Source: Kineosporia succinea
Lineage (GTDB): Bacteria; Actinomycetota; Actinomycetes; Actinomycetales; Kineosporiaceae
Reading direction: 5' to 3'
Assembly (NCBI RefSeq): GCF_030811555.1
Contig: NZ_JAUSQZ010000001.1
Coordinates: 3,717,241-3,781,240 of the forward strand
DNA: 64,000 nt
In this document: in pieces, positions 47,892-57,574 of the stretch
Layout of the letters: each line of letters starts with the position of its first letter
How positions within the stretch are numbered: the stretch's first letter is position 1
Program-made: the position numbers and the translations under genes
Notes under the pieces: model-generated
The model's database searches: none
What the model was told of the DNA's origin: nothing
What the model saw: the letters and a program-made list of their open reading frames with translations, nothing else

Positions 47892-48877
47892 TCCGCCGCA
47901 GAACCGCCCTCGGCCTGCTGCTCACCCCCCTCGTGGTGGCGAGCTGCGGCCAGGGCGAGGTGACGATCACGGCCCCCCGCGCCGACACCCGGGCCTACCC
48001 GGTCGTGGAGTCCGGCCAGGCCCGCTCGATCCTCGACGCGGTCGACGCGGCCGTGTCCGACGGCGTCAGCTCCAAGGACACCACCGAGACCGCCGACGCC
48101 CGGCTGACCGGCCCGTACCTGCAGATCCGGCTGGCCGAGGCGAAGATCGCGGCCCGGCGCAAGAAGAAGGTCGCCGAGCCGGCCGCGTTCACCCGCCAGG
48201 CCCTGGTGGTTCCGCGCACCACCGCGTGGCCCCGGTTCTTCCTGGCGGTGGGGCAGAGCCAGAACTCGTCCACCTACCTGGTGCGCGTGCTGCGGTCCGA
48301 CGAGGCCCGCGCCCCCTACGGGCTCTGGGCCGAGACGATGATGCTGCCGGGCGCGAGCCTGCCGCAGGCCACGACCGACGCCTCGGTGCTCGCCGCCGAC
48401 GCCGAGGGGCTGCTCCTGAGCCCGGCGGAAGCGATCGAGGGCTTCGCGGGTTACCTCAACGGCAAGGGCAAGGGGAAGGGCGCCGCCAACTTCCGCCGCA
48501 GCGAGTACAGCGATCAGCTGCTGCAGCGTCTGGCGGCCGACGAGGAGGGCCTGAAGGAGGTGGCGACGGTGTCGAGCAAGCACGTCGCCGTCGACGAGGC
48601 CCCCCTGGCCCTGCGCACGGACGACGGCGGGGCCCTGGTCGTGGGCCAGCTCCGCCAGACCTACACGGTGAAGGTGAAGTCCGGCTCGGGCAAGGTCAGG
48701 GTCAAGGACGCCGACCTGGCCGCGCTCGCCGGCAGCAAGGACGAACTGAGCTTCAGCAAGTCCTTCACCCGCACCGCGGTGGAGGTCGTGGTGCTGCACG
48801 TCCCGGCCACGGATTCGAAGGAACGAATCCGGGTCGTCGCCGCCGACAAGGGTGACGTCGAGGCCGTGGTGAAGTAG
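47888..48877 (+). CDS. Probable lipoprotein, unknown function
   Basis: The 329-residue protein has an N-terminal signal with the lipobox LVVASC and Cys at 21 (MIRRRTALGLLLTPLVVASCGQGE), which predicts lipid attachment at the outer face of the membrane. The rest is soluble and mixed alpha/beta, with no recognised domain. It contains a run of short Lys stretches (RRKKKVAEPAAFTRQALVVPRTTAW near 95-115). The start overlaps the preceding gene's stop, so the two proteins are probably made together. The next gene encodes a thioredoxin-like protein. Confidence 0.75.
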   Translation: MIRRRTALGLLLTPLVVASCGQGEVTITAPRADTRAYPVVESGQARSILDAVDAAVSDGVSSKDTTETADARLTGPYLQIRLAEAKIAARRKKKVAEPAAFTRQALVVPRTTAWPRFFLAVGQSQNSSTYLVRVLRSDEARAPYGLWAETMMLPGASLPQATTDASVLAADAEGLLLSPAEAIEGFAGYLNGKGKGKGAANFRRSEYSDQLLQRLAADEEGLKEVATVSSKHVAVDEAPLALRTDDGGALVVGQLRQTYTVKVKSGSGKVRVKDADLAALAGSKDELSFSKSFTRTAVEVVVLHVPATDSKERIRVVAADKGDVEAVVK

Positions 48878-48914
48878 TGACGTACATATCGGGGCAAGGA
48901 GAAGGGAACCCTCG

Positions 48915-49883
48915 ATGACGAACCAGCCGGGGATGCGAGCAGGTAGGCCCTCGCTCAACCTGCGCGGTGCGGTGGATCTGGGAGGACTGGCCGCGCGGCC
49001 GGCCGCTCCCACGGGTGCGAAGAGCGCCACTGGTGGTCCGGCGGGAACGCCGGGCGCCTTCGTCATCGACACGACCGACGCGTCGTTCGCGACCGAGGTC
49101 ATCCAGCAGTCCCAGACCGTTCCGGTGGTGCTGGACTTCTGGGCCGAGTGGTGCGGGCCCTGCAAGCAGCTGTCACCGCTGCTGGAGTCGCTGGCCGCCG
49201 AGCTGAACGGCCGGATTCTGCTGGCCAAGGTCGACGTGGACGCGAATCCGCAGCTGGCGCAGGCTTTCCAGGTGCAGTCGATCCCGAGCGTCTTCGCGGT
49301 GGTCAAGGGCCAGCCGATCCCGCTGTTCCAGGGCGCCCAACCGGACGCCCAGGTGCGCGCGGTGTTGGACGAGCTCCTGCGCGTGGCCGAGGCGAACGGT
49401 GTCACCGGTGTGCTCGCGGCCGAGCCGGCCGGTGAGGCCGACGACGACGCCGAGCCGGAGGAGGAGCCGTTGCCTCCGCTGCACCAGGAGGCGTACGACG
49501 CGATCGAGCGGGACGACCTGGACGCGGCGATCACCGCGTACGAGCAGGCACTGCGCGAGAGCCCGGCCGACGACCTGGCCAAGGTCGGCCTGGCCCAGGT
49601 GCAGCTGATGAAGCGCACCAACGGCGTCGACCCGAACCAGGCCCGGCAGACGGCGGCCCAGAACCCGGCCGACGCCGACGCGCAGATCGTGGTGGCCGAC
49701 CTGGACGTGCTGGGTGGGCACATCGAAGACGCGTTCGCGCGGCTGATCGACACGGTGCGGGTCACCAGCGGCGAGGACCGCGACAAGGTGCGTTCGCACC
49801 TGGTCGAGCTCTTCGACGTGGTCGGTAAGGAAGACCCGCGGGTTCCGAAGGCACGGATCGCGCTGGCCAACGCGCTCTTCTGA
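48915..49883 (+). CDS. Thioredoxin-TPR (CnoX/YbbN-like) protein
   Basis: The 322-residue protein has a thioredoxin domain (about 50-160) with the active motif WAEWCGPCKQL and the cis-Pro in SIPSVFAV. A C-terminal TPR-like helical region (about 195-322) follows, with YDAIERDDLDAAITAYEQAL and GLAQVQLM. This is the layout of CnoX/YbbN chaperedoxins, which protect proteins under oxidative or chlorine stress. Both active-site cysteines are present, so redox activity is likely. ATG 48915 lies behind AAGGAGAAGGGAACC. The linker between the halves is acidic. Confidence 0.9.
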   Translation: MTNQPGMRAGRPSLNLRGAVDLGGLAARPAAPTGAKSATGGPAGTPGAFVIDTTDASFATEVIQQSQTVPVVLDFWAEWCGPCKQLSPLLESLAAELNGRILLAKVDVDANPQLAQAFQVQSIPSVFAVVKGQPIPLFQGAQPDAQVRAVLDELLRVAEANGVTGVLAAEPAGEADDDAEPEEEPLPPLHQEAYDAIERDDLDAAITAYEQALRESPADDLAKVGLAQVQLMKRTNGVDPNQARQTAAQNPADADAQIVVADLDVLGGHIEDAFARLIDTVRVTSGEDRDKVRSHLVELFDVVGKEDPRVPKARIALANALF

Positions 49884-49938
49884 GGCGTTCTCGGATCTGA
49901 GCGCTCGCGGCGGCTCTCAAGAAGGACCAATGACGGAC

Positions 49939-49968
49939 GGCGTCGGCACCCGGGTGGGTGCCGACGCC
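49939..49968 (+). terminator. Strong rho-independent terminator
   Basis: GGCGTCGGCACCC (49939-49951) pairs perfectly over 13 bases with GGGTGCCGACGCC (49956-49968) around GGGT and is followed by TTT. It ends the transcript of the thioredoxin-TPR gene. Confidence 0.85.
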
Positions 49969-50105
49969 TTTCGCCGTCCGGGGCAAAAGATCAGGCTGAC
50001 ACCGGGGAGTGTCTAGCGAGCGGGCTACCGAGCGCCCCTCCGTTTGCCGGATTCTGACTCATGTCGGGCCTGGGCGCCTGACCGGGAGCTGTGCGGCGGG
50101 GTTAG

Positions 50106-50159
50106 ATGACGTCATGCCGTGACTCCTTGTCAACGGCCGATAACTGTCAGTCGTTATCG
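50106..50159. promoter_or_regulatory. Two candidate operators upstream of the dehydrogenase-like gene
   Basis: A perfect 10-bp palindrome, ATGACGTCAT, lies at 50106-50115. A spaced inverted repeat, CGATAAC (50138-50144) and GTTATCG (50153-50159), lies just downstream, 45-66 bases before the start. TTGTCA (50127-50132) between them could be a -35 hexamer, but no good -10 follows. Confidence 0.5.
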
Positions 50160-50203
50160 TTGTCTTGCTCGCGGGTCTTCGTGGCCCGGCCTGGAGGGGA
50201 ACC

Positions 50204-51523
50204 ATGTCGCGCGTCTTCATCGTGGGGTCCGGATCGGTGGGCGCTGCCACCGGCCGGGCGCTGGGGCATGCCGGGCATCGGGTGACCTTCGTGGACATCG
50301 ACCCGCGTCGCGTCGCGGTGCTGGTGAACGAGGGCCTCGACGCCCGCCGCGATCTCGACCTGGCCGGTGAGCCGGAGTCTTTCGTCTTCATCTGCACCCC
50401 CACCCGGATCGTCGCCGGCCGGCACCACCTGGCCGACGTGGCGGCCGGCTCCGAGGCGGTGGGCCGCGCCCTGGCCCACGCCGACGCCGTGCACACCGTG
50501 ATCGTGCGCTCGACCGTGCCGCCCGGCACCACCCGCGACCTGGTGCGCCCGCTGGTCGAGCTGCACTCCGGCCGCCGTGACGGCACCGGGTTCCACATCG
50601 TCGCCAGCCCGCACTTCGACACCCGCAGCGGCGCCTCGCGTTCCGGCCGCCACGCGATGGAGACCGTGCGCCCGCAGCTGACCGTGATCGGCGCCGAGAA
50701 CGAGCGGGTCAACGCCAACGTTCGCGACCTGCTCTCGCCCCTCATGTCCCCGGGCGGGCAGCTGCGGTTGCTCGACGACCCGGCCGAGGCGGAGATGATC
50801 AAGTGCGCGCACAGCCTGTTCAACGCCACGAAGATCAGCTTCTGGAACGAGATCTGGCGGGTCTGTGACCGGCTCGGCCTCGACCCCGACGACGTCGCGA
50901 GCACGGTGGCCACCTCGGTCGAGGGCTCGCTCAACCCGGAGTACGGCATCTGGGGTGGCGCGCCCTACGGCGGCGCTCAGCTGCCCGGTGACACCCAGGG
51001 CTTCCTCGGGTTCGCCGAGGAGATCGGCCTGCCCATGCCGCTGCTGTCCGCCGTGGTCGGCGTGAACTCGGGCTTCGAGCAGCGCCTGGACGCCGAGATG
51101 GAGGCGCTCAGCATGCTGGCCAGTGGGCCCTACTACTACGCGCCCGAGTACGGCCGGCCGCCGCGCTCCGCGGAGCCGTACGAGCCCTACGAGACCCAGG
51201 CCCCCTACCACCTCGAGCAGCACTACCAGCCCGAGACCCCGCGTCCCGCGGCCGAGTTCGCCCCGCCGGTGGAGCAGTACCCACCCCTCGAGCAGTTCCC
51301 CGCGGCCGAGTCGTACCCGGCCGTGGAGTTCCCGGCCACCGAGCCGGTGCGGTTCGAGACGCCCGCGACCACCACGTCCCCCGTCGAAGAGGCCCCGACG
51401 CCGGAGGCGAGCGCCGAGGCGGGCGAACTCGCCGGTGGCGAGGTGCAACTCGACCCGGGCGCCAACCACCCCTCTCGCCGCGCGCAGCGTCGCTCGTGGA
51501 TCCCGCGGCAGCTAGGACGCTAG
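50204..51523 (+). CDS. UDP-sugar-dehydrogenase-like protein with altered active site
   Basis: The 439-residue protein has the NAD-binding start VFIVGSGSVGAATGRALGHAG, FICTPTR and RSTVPPGTT of the UDP-glucose/GDP-mannose dehydrogenase family. The catalytic pattern is broken: the Cys in GGSCFPKD is Gln259 (GGAQLPGD), the Glu of SPEF is His137 (SPHF) and the active-site Asn is Ser204, while Lys200 and Asp263 remain. Full four-electron oxidation is therefore unlikely. It may be a pseudoenzyme, a two-electron dehydrogenase or a regulator. A 130-residue Pro/Glu/Tyr-rich tail (from about 307) ends in a basic RRAQRRSWIPRQ. Start ATG 50204 follows GGAGGGGAACC. Confidence 0.8.
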   Translation: MSRVFIVGSGSVGAATGRALGHAGHRVTFVDIDPRRVAVLVNEGLDARRDLDLAGEPESFVFICTPTRIVAGRHHLADVAAGSEAVGRALAHADAVHTVIVRSTVPPGTTRDLVRPLVELHSGRRDGTGFHIVASPHFDTRSGASRSGRHAMETVRPQLTVIGAENERVNANVRDLLSPLMSPGGQLRLLDDPAEAEMIKCAHSLFNATKISFWNEIWRVCDRLGLDPDDVASTVATSVEGSLNPEYGIWGGAPYGGAQLPGDTQGFLGFAEEIGLPMPLLSAVVGVNSGFEQRLDAEMEALSMLASGPYYYAPEYGRPPRSAEPYEPYETQAPYHLEQHYQPETPRPAAEFAPPVEQYPPLEQFPAAESYPAVEFPATEPVRFETPATTTSPVEEAPTPEASAEAGELAGGEVQLDPGANHPSRRAQRRSWIPRQLGR

Positions 51524-51535
51524 CCCGCGAATGCG

Positions 51536-51571
51536 AAAGGGGCCCTGGTCAACGACGACCAGGGCCCCTTT
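51536..51571. terminator. Strong bidirectional terminator
   Basis: A perfect 15-bp stem with AAA and TTT ends (51536-51550 with 51557-51571) and a six-base loop separates the convergent dehydrogenase-like and M13 peptidase genes. It supplies a T-run in both directions. Confidence 0.9.
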
Positions 51572-51583
51572 CGTGTCACGAGA

Positions 51584-53554
51584 TCACCAGATGCGCACGC
51601 GCTTGTCCTCGGCGAGCCAGAGCCCGTCGCCCTCCTTCACCCCGAACGCCGCGTGGAACTCGTCGATGTTCGAGACCACCGCGTTGCAGCGGAACTCCTC
51701 GGGGGAGTGCGGGTCGAGCGCGAGGCGGCGGATCACCTCGGTGTCGCGGCCCTTGCCCCGCCAGCCCTGCGCCCACGAGATGAAGAAGCGCTGCCAGCCG
51801 GTGAGACCGTCGAGCTCCGGCGGCTCGGACCCCTCGAGCGCGATCCGGTAGGCCGTGTAGGCGATCGAAAGACCGCCCAGGTCACCGATGTTCTCGCCGA
51901 CCGTGAGCGCGCCGTTCACGTGGTGCCCGGGAGTCTGCCGGGGCTCGAGGGCGTCGTACTGCTCGATCAGGGCCTTGGTGCGCTTCTCGAACTCGGTGCG
52001 GTCGGCGTCGGTCCACCAGTCGTTCAGGTTGCCCGAACCGTCGTACTTCGAGCCCTGGTCGTCGAAACCGTGGCCGATCTCGTGCCCGATGACCGCGCCG
52101 ATCGCGCCGTAGTTGACGGCGTCGTCGGCCTCCGCGTCGAAGAACGGCGGCTGCAGGATCGCGGCCGGGAAGACGATCTCGTTCATCAGCGGGTTGTAGT
52201 ACGCGTTGACCGTCTGAGGGGTCATGAACCACTCGTCGCGGTCGACCGGCTTGCCGAGTTTGTCGATCTCCCGGGCGATCTCGTAGTCACCGGCACGGCG
52301 GACGTTGCCCACCAGGTCGCCCGCCACGATCTCCAGCGAGGAGTAGTCGCGCCAGGTGTCGGGGTAGCCGATCTTCGGGGTGAACGAGCCGAGCTTCTCC
52401 AGGGCGCGGAGCCGGGTGTCCTCGCTCATCCAGTCGAGCGTGGTGATGCTCTGCCGGTAGGCCTCGACCAGGTTGGCCACCAGCTCGACCATGCGGGCCT
52501 TGGCGGCGGGGGAGAAGTGCTCCTCCACGTAGAGCTTGCCCACGGCCTCGCCGAGCGCCGACTCGACCATCGAGACGCCGCGCTTCCAGCGCTCGCGCAG
52601 CTGCGTGGCACCGGTCAGGGTCTTGCCGTAGAAGGAGAAGTTCTCCTCGACCAGCTCGGCGTTCAGCAGCGTGGCCGAGCCGTGCAGCGTGCGCCAGGTG
52701 AGCCAGGTCTTCCAGTCGGCCAGCGGCTGCTGCGTGAGCGCCTCACCGAGGGCGGTGAAGAACGAGGGCTGACGGACGACGACCTCACCGAACGCGCTCT
52801 GCGGCACCTTGAGCGCGTCGATCCAGGCGGTCCAGTCGAACGCCGGGATCAGCTCCTCGAGCTCGGCCCGGTTCTTCTTGTTGTACGTCTTGGTGGCGTC
52901 GCGGTTGGTCACCCGGTCCCAGTGGGACTGCGCCAGCTTCGACTCCAGCGCCAGGATGCGCTGCGCCGCGTCTTTCGCGCCGGCCTCGTCGGTGACGCCG
53001 GCCTTCACGAACATCCGCTCGACGTGCCCGAGGAACTCGGCGCGGACCTCGGCGAACTTCTCGTCGCGGTAGTACGACTCGTCGGGCAGGCTGAGCCCGC
53101 CCTGCGTCAGGTACATGACGTAGCGGTCGGAGGCCATCGCGTCGTTGTTGACGAAGTAGCCGAAGGGGCTGCCGCTGCCGGAGCGCTCCAGCACGCCGAA
53201 CGCCTGGATCAGCCCGGCCAGGTCGGTGACCTCTTCGACCAGGGCCAGGTCGGTGGCGATCGGGGCGATGCCGAGGGCCTCGATGCGCTCCTCGTCGAGG
53301 AAGCTGGCGTAGAGGTCTCCGACCTTCTGCGCCTCACTGCCCGGCGCTGCCTCACCGGACGACTTCGCGGCTTCTTCCACGAGGACCCGTAACTGGGCCT
53401 CGGCCTCGTCGCGCAGCCGGTGGAAGGTGCCGTACACCGACTTGTCGGGCGGGATCTCGGCTGTGTCCAGCCAGGTCCCGTTCACGTGCCGGAACAGGTC
53501 GTCCTGCGGCCTGATCGAGGGGCTGAGCTGCTCGATGTCGATACCGGACCTCAT
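51584..53554 (-). CDS. M13-family metallopeptidase (neprilysin-like)
   Basis: The 656-residue zinc endopeptidase has an N-terminal half with DLFRHVNGTWLD. The C-terminal catalytic domain has NPLMNEIVFPAAILQPPFF (substrate contacts), the zinc site HEIGHGFDDQG near 500, and ENIGDLGGLSIAY near 560 with the third ligand Glu. The C-terminus is KRVRIW. No signal peptide or membrane anchor is seen, unlike animal neprilysins, so it is probably cytoplasmic. It lies 46 bases downstream of glgB on the same strand. The start is ATG 53554. Confidence 0.94.
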   Translation of the reverse strand: MRSGIDIEQLSPSIRPQDDLFRHVNGTWLDTAEIPPDKSVYGTFHRLRDEAEAQLRVLVEEAAKSSGEAAPGSEAQKVGDLYASFLDEERIEALGIAPIATDLALVEEVTDLAGLIQAFGVLERSGSGSPFGYFVNNDAMASDRYVMYLTQGGLSLPDESYYRDEKFAEVRAEFLGHVERMFVKAGVTDEAGAKDAAQRILALESKLAQSHWDRVTNRDATKTYNKKNRAELEELIPAFDWTAWIDALKVPQSAFGEVVVRQPSFFTALGEALTQQPLADWKTWLTWRTLHGSATLLNAELVEENFSFYGKTLTGATQLRERWKRGVSMVESALGEAVGKLYVEEHFSPAAKARMVELVANLVEAYRQSITTLDWMSEDTRLRALEKLGSFTPKIGYPDTWRDYSSLEIVAGDLVGNVRRAGDYEIAREIDKLGKPVDRDEWFMTPQTVNAYYNPLMNEIVFPAAILQPPFFDAEADDAVNYGAIGAVIGHEIGHGFDDQGSKYDGSGNLNDWWTDADRTEFEKRTKALIEQYDALEPRQTPGHHVNGALTVGENIGDLGGLSIAYTAYRIALEGSEPPELDGLTGWQRFFISWAQGWRGKGRDTEVIRRLALDPHSPEEFRCNAVVSNIDEFHAAFGVKEGDGLWLAEDKRVRIW

Positions 53555-53600
53555 GGCCCGAGTTAACCAGCTACCCCTCGATCAGGACAGGATCAGACGT

Positions 53601-55982
53601 TCAGCCCTCCGCCGAATCCACCGGCTGGAAACCCGGGCCGGACTCGTGGTGCACCTCGTGCGCCGGGCCACTCGGGGCCCATCCGGCCTCCGGGGTCGAC
53701 TCCGGCACCAGCCACACCATGCCCAGGGGCGGCACCCGCAGCGTGACCGACGACGGCTGCCCGTGCCACGGCACCGGCACCGCCTCGACGGCGCCCAGGT
53801 TGCCCACACCGGAACCGCCGTAGCCCTCGGCATCGGTGTTGAGCAGCTCCAGCCAGCGGCCCTCGTTCGGCACACCGAGGTGGTAGCCCTCGTGCGGCTC
53901 GGTGGAGAAGTTGACCACGGCCACCAGCGGGTTGCCCGAGGCGTCGCGGCGGATGAACGAGAAGGTGTTCTGCTGGCTGTCGTTCGCGTCGACCCACTGG
54001 AACCCGGACGGGTCGCTGTCGGCCTCCCAGAGCTCGGGCCGGTCGGTGTAGATCCGGTTCAGGTCACGCACCAGCTGCTGCAGACCGGCGTGCCAGGGGG
54101 TGTCCTCCAGCCACCAGTCGAGGCTGCGCTCCTCCGACCACTCGCGGTCCATGCCCAGTTCCTGGCCCATGAACAGCAGCTGCTTGCCCGGGTGCGACCA
54201 CATGAAGGCGAGGTAGGCACGCACGTTGGCGAGCTGCTGCCAGCGGTCGCCCGGCATCTTGCCCAGCAGCGAGCCCTTGCCGTGCACGACCTCGTCGTGG
54301 CTGATCGGCAGCACGAAGTGCTCGCTGTACGCGTACATCAGCGAGAACGTCATCTGGTGGTGGTGGTACTGGCGGTACACCGGGTCCTTGGACACGTAGC
54401 CCAGGGAGTCGTGCATCCAGCCCATGTTCCACTTGTGGCCGAAGCCGAGGCCGCCCAGGTGCGTGGGACGAGTGACGCCCGGCCAGGCGGTGCTCTCCTC
54501 GGCGATCATCATCACGCCGGGGTGACGCTTGTAGGCGGTGGCGTTGACCTCCTGCAGGAAGGCCACGGCCTCCAGGTTCTCGCGGCCGCCGTACTTGTTC
54601 GGCGTCCACTCCCCGGACTCGCGCGAGTAGTCGAGGTAGAGCATCGAGGCCACGGCGTCGACCCGCAGGCCGTCGACGTGGAACTCCTCGAGCCAGTAGA
54701 GCGCGTTCGCGACCAGGAAGTTGCGCACCTCGGTGCGGCCGAAGTCGAAGATCAGCGTGCCCCACTCGGGGTGCTCGCCGCGGTGCGGGTCGCCGTGCTC
54801 GTACAGCGGCTCGCCGTCGAAGCGGGCCAGCGCGAACTCGTCCTTGGGGAAGTGCGCGGGCACCCAGTCCATGATCACGCCGATGCCGGCCTCGTGGAGC
54901 TTGTCCACCAGGTGCCGGAACTCGTCCGGGCTGCCGAAGCGTGAGGTCGGCGCGTAGTACCCGGTGACCTGGTAGCCCCAGGAGCCGCCGAACGGGTGCT
55001 CGGCCACCGGCAGGAACTCGACGTGGGTGAAGCCCAGGTCCTTCACGTAACCGACGAGCTGGTCGGCCATCTCGAGGTAGCTCAGACCCTGGCGCCAGGA
55101 GCCGAGGTGCACCTCGTAGATGCTCATCGGGCGGGTCAGGGCCTGGAACCCGTCGCGCTCGGCCAGCCAGGCGCCGTCGTTCCACTCGTAGGAGGACTCG
55201 GTGATGACGGACGCGGTCTGCGGCGGGATCTCGGTGGCGAAGGCCATCGGGTCGGCCTTCTGCCGCCAGTGCCCGTCCTTGGCCAGGATCTCGTACTTGT
55301 ACCGGGTGCCCGCGCCGATGCCCGGCACGAACAGTTCCCAGATGCCGGAGCCCCCGAGGCTGCGCATGGCGTGGGTGCGCCCGTCCCAGCTGTTGGCGTC
55401 CGAGACCACCCGAACCGCCTGGGCGTTCGGCGCCCAGACCGCGAACGACGTGCCCTCGACGTCGCCGATCAGCCCGGGGAAGCGGCGGGGGTGGGCGCCG
55501 AGCGCACGCCACAGCTCCTCGTGCCGGCCCTCGGCGATCAGGTGCAGGTCGATCTCGCCCAGGCTGGGCAGGAAGCGGTAGGGGTCGTCGAGAACCTGCT
55601 CGCCGGTGCCCTCGTAGTGCACGGCGATGCGGTAGTCGCCGACCGTCGCGCGATCCAGCACGGCGACCCAGATGCCGTCCTGCTCGTGCGTGAGCGGATG
55701 CCGTTCACCGTCTTCCGTCACCACCGCGACCTCGGTGGCCAGCGGGCGCAGCGTACGGACCGTGACGCGGCCCAGGTACGGATGCGCGCCCAGCACCGAG
55801 TGCGGGTTGTAGTAGGCGCCGGCCGCGACCTTCGCGAGCACGTCGGAGTCGACGGGTTTCACCGTTGACGTCACGACGATGTCGCTGCTGGAAAGCGCGG
55901 CGGTGCTCGCTTCGAGGGGGCTCTGCGAAGTCGGAGACTGTGCCATGTCGGGAAGTCTGGCATGCATCGGACGGGTGAGCAT
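53601..55982 (-). CDS. glgB: 1,4-alpha-glucan branching enzyme GlgB
   Basis: GlgB adds alpha-1,6 branches to glycogen-like glucans. The 793-residue GH13 protein has two N-terminal beta domains (about 40-130 and 145-250) and a TIM-barrel catalytic domain. The barrel has the nucleophile Asp in [19 protein letters not shown], the acid Glu in [13 protein letters not shown] and the third Asp in [16 protein letters not shown]-terminal beta domain ends near [14 protein letters not shown]. The start is uncertain among ATG codons at 55982, 55964 and 55946; none has a strong ribosome site. No other glycogen genes lie in the window. Confidence 0.95.
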   Translation of the reverse strand: MLTRPMHARLPDMAQSPTSQSPLEASTAALSSSDIVVTSTVKPVDSDVLAKVAAGAYYNPHSVLGAHPYLGRVTVRTLRPLATEVAVVTEDGERHPLTHEQDGIWVAVLDRATVGDYRIAVHYEGTGEQVLDDPYRFLPSLGEIDLHLIAEGRHEELWRALGAHPRRFPGLIGDVEGTSFAVWAPNAQAVRVVSDANSWDGRTHAMRSLGGSGIWELFVPGIGAGTRYKYEILAKDGHWRQKADPMAFATEIPPQTASVITESSYEWNDGAWLAERDGFQALTRPMSIYEVHLGSWRQGLSYLEMADQLVGYVKDLGFTHVEFLPVAEHPFGGSWGYQVTGYYAPTSRFGSPDEFRHLVDKLHEAGIGVIMDWVPAHFPKDEFALARFDGEPLYEHGDPHRGEHPEWGTLIFDFGRTEVRNFLVANALYWLEEFHVDGLRVDAVASMLYLDYSRESGEWTPNKYGGRENLEAVAFLQEVNATAYKRHPGVMMIAEESTAWPGVTRPTHLGGLGFGHKWNMGWMHDSLGYVSKDPVYRQYHHHQMTFSLMYAYSEHFVLPISHDEVVHGKGSLLGKMPGDRWQQLANVRAYLAFMWSHPGKQLLFMGQELGMDREWSEERSLDWWLEDTPWHAGLQQLVRDLNRIYTDRPELWEADSDPSGFQWVDANDSQQNTFSFIRRDASGNPLVAVVNFSTEPHEGYHLGVPNEGRWLELLNTDAEGYGGSGVGNLGAVEAVPVPWHGQPSSVTLRVPPLGMVWLVPESTPEAGWAPSGPAHEVHHESGPGFQPVDSAEG

Positions 55983-56153
55983 GGTGCGGCGACACCGCTC
56001 CGGCGCCGGGAGGTGGATCTCGACCCGCGATTACCCTACTTGGAGTAATCTCTTGCTCACCCTGCGCCTCAATGCCGTGGTCAGGGCCAGATGCGATGGC
56101 CAGGTAACGATTCGGCCGGAAGCCACGGCGCAGCGGTGGGAAAGGTGGGATCC

Positions 56154-56768
56154 ATGGGCCCGCGGGTGTTGCTGGTGTGTACCGCCAACATCTGTCGATC
56201 GCCCGGCGCCGAACGTCTGCTGGCCGGGCGGCTGGGGCCCGACGTCGACTTCTTCAGCCGGGGCACGCGGGCGGTCGCCGGGGCGGGTATCTGCGACTAC
56301 TCGGCGGAGTGGGTGCGGGGGCACTCCGGGGTCGACGTCGGCCACGACTCCCGGCCCCTCGACGTCGACGACATCCGTGCGTCCACCGTGATTCTCACTG
56401 CGACACAGGCACAAAGGGGCCGGGTCATCGAGATGCGGCCCTCCGCCCAGGTGCGCACCTTCACCCTGCTGCACGCGGGTCGCACGGCGGCCTGGCTGGC
56501 GGCCTCGGGTCACGCCCCGCCGAAGAACGCGGACCTGGCCGACCGCTTGCTGTGGATGGTCGAGGAGCTCGACGCGAACCGGGGCGCGGCGCCCCGGCGC
56601 GACGACGAGGACGACGACGAACTGCCCGACCCGCATCGCGGAGGGCGTCATCCGCAGGTGTTCGCGCGGTTGCAGGCGGCCGTCGACGACCTGTGCGCGC
56701 CCCTGCTCTTCCGGGGGCCGGTGCTGCGCCGCGACCGGGCTCGGCTGCGTCAGCGGGCTGCTCGCTGA
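56154..56768 (+). CDS. Low-molecular-weight protein tyrosine phosphatase-like protein
   Basis: The 204-residue protein has the P-loop VCTANICRSPGAERLL with the catalytic Cys and Arg near the N-terminus. The general-acid motif DPHRGG, in place of DPYY, lies near 160. The region between (YSAEWVRGHSGVDVGHDSRPLDVDD) matches the family. It is longer than the usual 150 residues, with an insert of about 40 residues (near 115-155) that includes an acidic run DDEDDDELPD. LMW-PTPs usually reverse the action of BY-kinases; one is encoded close by. ATG 56154 has a good ribosome site, AAAGGTGGGATCC. Confidence 0.85.
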   Translation: MGPRVLLVCTANICRSPGAERLLAGRLGPDVDFFSRGTRAVAGAGICDYSAEWVRGHSGVDVGHDSRPLDVDDIRASTVILTATQAQRGRVIEMRPSAQVRTFTLLHAGRTAAWLAASGHAPPKNADLADRLLWMVEELDANRGAAPRRDDEDDDELPDPHRGGRHPQVFARLQAAVDDLCAPLLFRGPVLRRDRARLRQRAAR

Positions 56769-57006
56769 ATCAGTTCCGGCACCGGGTGCCAGTTGCCTGG
56801 ATCACGTCGGTGCGGGCCGGGGCGGTCGCGCAGGGTCAGGGTGACGTTCGCGCGGGTCACGGTGATGGTGGACGCGGTGGTCGCCCCGGGTGGCACGGTG
56901 TGCCTTGGTCTCCTCCGGGTTTTCGGCCTTTCCCGGCGAGCGTCTCGGCCGGCGGCCCCGCCCAGCGCTTTGGCCGACCGCTCAGAACTCCTCGGCAAAC
57001 GGGGAA

Positions 57007-57029
57007 GAGCCCGGCCTCGGGCCGGGCTC
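57007..57029. terminator. Hairpin terminator between convergent genes
   Basis: GAGCCCGGC (57007-57015) pairs perfectly with GCCGGGCTC (57021-57029) around CTCGG. It lies between the convergent phosphatase and zinc-ribbon membrane protein genes. No strong T-run is present. Confidence 0.65.
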
Positions 57030-57053
57030 CTCGCAGGTTCGGTGATCAGGTGT

Positions 57054-57347
57054 TCAGGTCGTGCCCTCACAGGTCGGGCACAGCTCGCGGATGGCGGTGA
57101 TCGGGCCGGAGCGGCGCCAGTCGTTCCACTCGTCGGTGTAGACGGTGCCGGCGCCGTTGCAGGTCACGCAGCTCTCCAGGGTGGCCCGGTCGAACTCGTC
57201 GTCGCGGCGGTTGCGCAGCAGCAGGGCCAGGCCCGCGGCCAGCAGCAGGGTGGGCAGCCAGAGCATGGGGTAGTCGCCCCGGAGAAGGATCTCGGCGTAC
57301 AGACCGGAGGAACCGATCGTCAGCAGGGCTCCGAATACGGCGTTCAC
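57054..57347 (-). CDS. Small membrane protein with two CxxC pairs
   Basis: The 97-residue protein has two N-terminal hydrophobic segments (about 2-22 and 28-46), an RNRRDDEFDR linker and a C-terminal CVTCNGAG ... LCPTCEG region. Two CxxCxG pairs 20 residues apart recall a DnaJ-like zinc ribbon, so metal binding is likely. The start is GTG 57347 because GGGAGGA lies six bases upstream. Family and function are unknown. It lies between the phosphatase and BY-kinase genes. Confidence 0.65.
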   Translation of the reverse strand: MNAVFGALLTIGSSGLYAEILLRGDYPMLWLPTLLLAAGLALLLRNRRDDEFDRATLESCVTCNGAGTVYTDEWNDWRRSGPITAIRELCPTCEGTT

Positions 57348-57574
57348 GACGCTCCTCCCGAGAGTTCGGTCACCTTGTACGGTCACCCCGCGCCCGGCCG
57401 TGAACCAGCGCGCTCGTCGACGAGCCGGATACAGCCAGAACGTAAAGCTCCGCCTATGACGAGTCATCCTAGGGGTGGCAAACCTGCCGGGGAAGGGCGT
57501 TTCAGGATTGTCACGCAACGCTTCTCAGCACTTCCTCAGAGGATCAACGCGGTGCGGCGGTTTCGGGGGACATG

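Noticed and set aside
47660-49930. 756-residue minus-strand open frame
   Set aside because: Shadow of the lipoprotein and thioredoxin genes; no domain and shadow-type composition.
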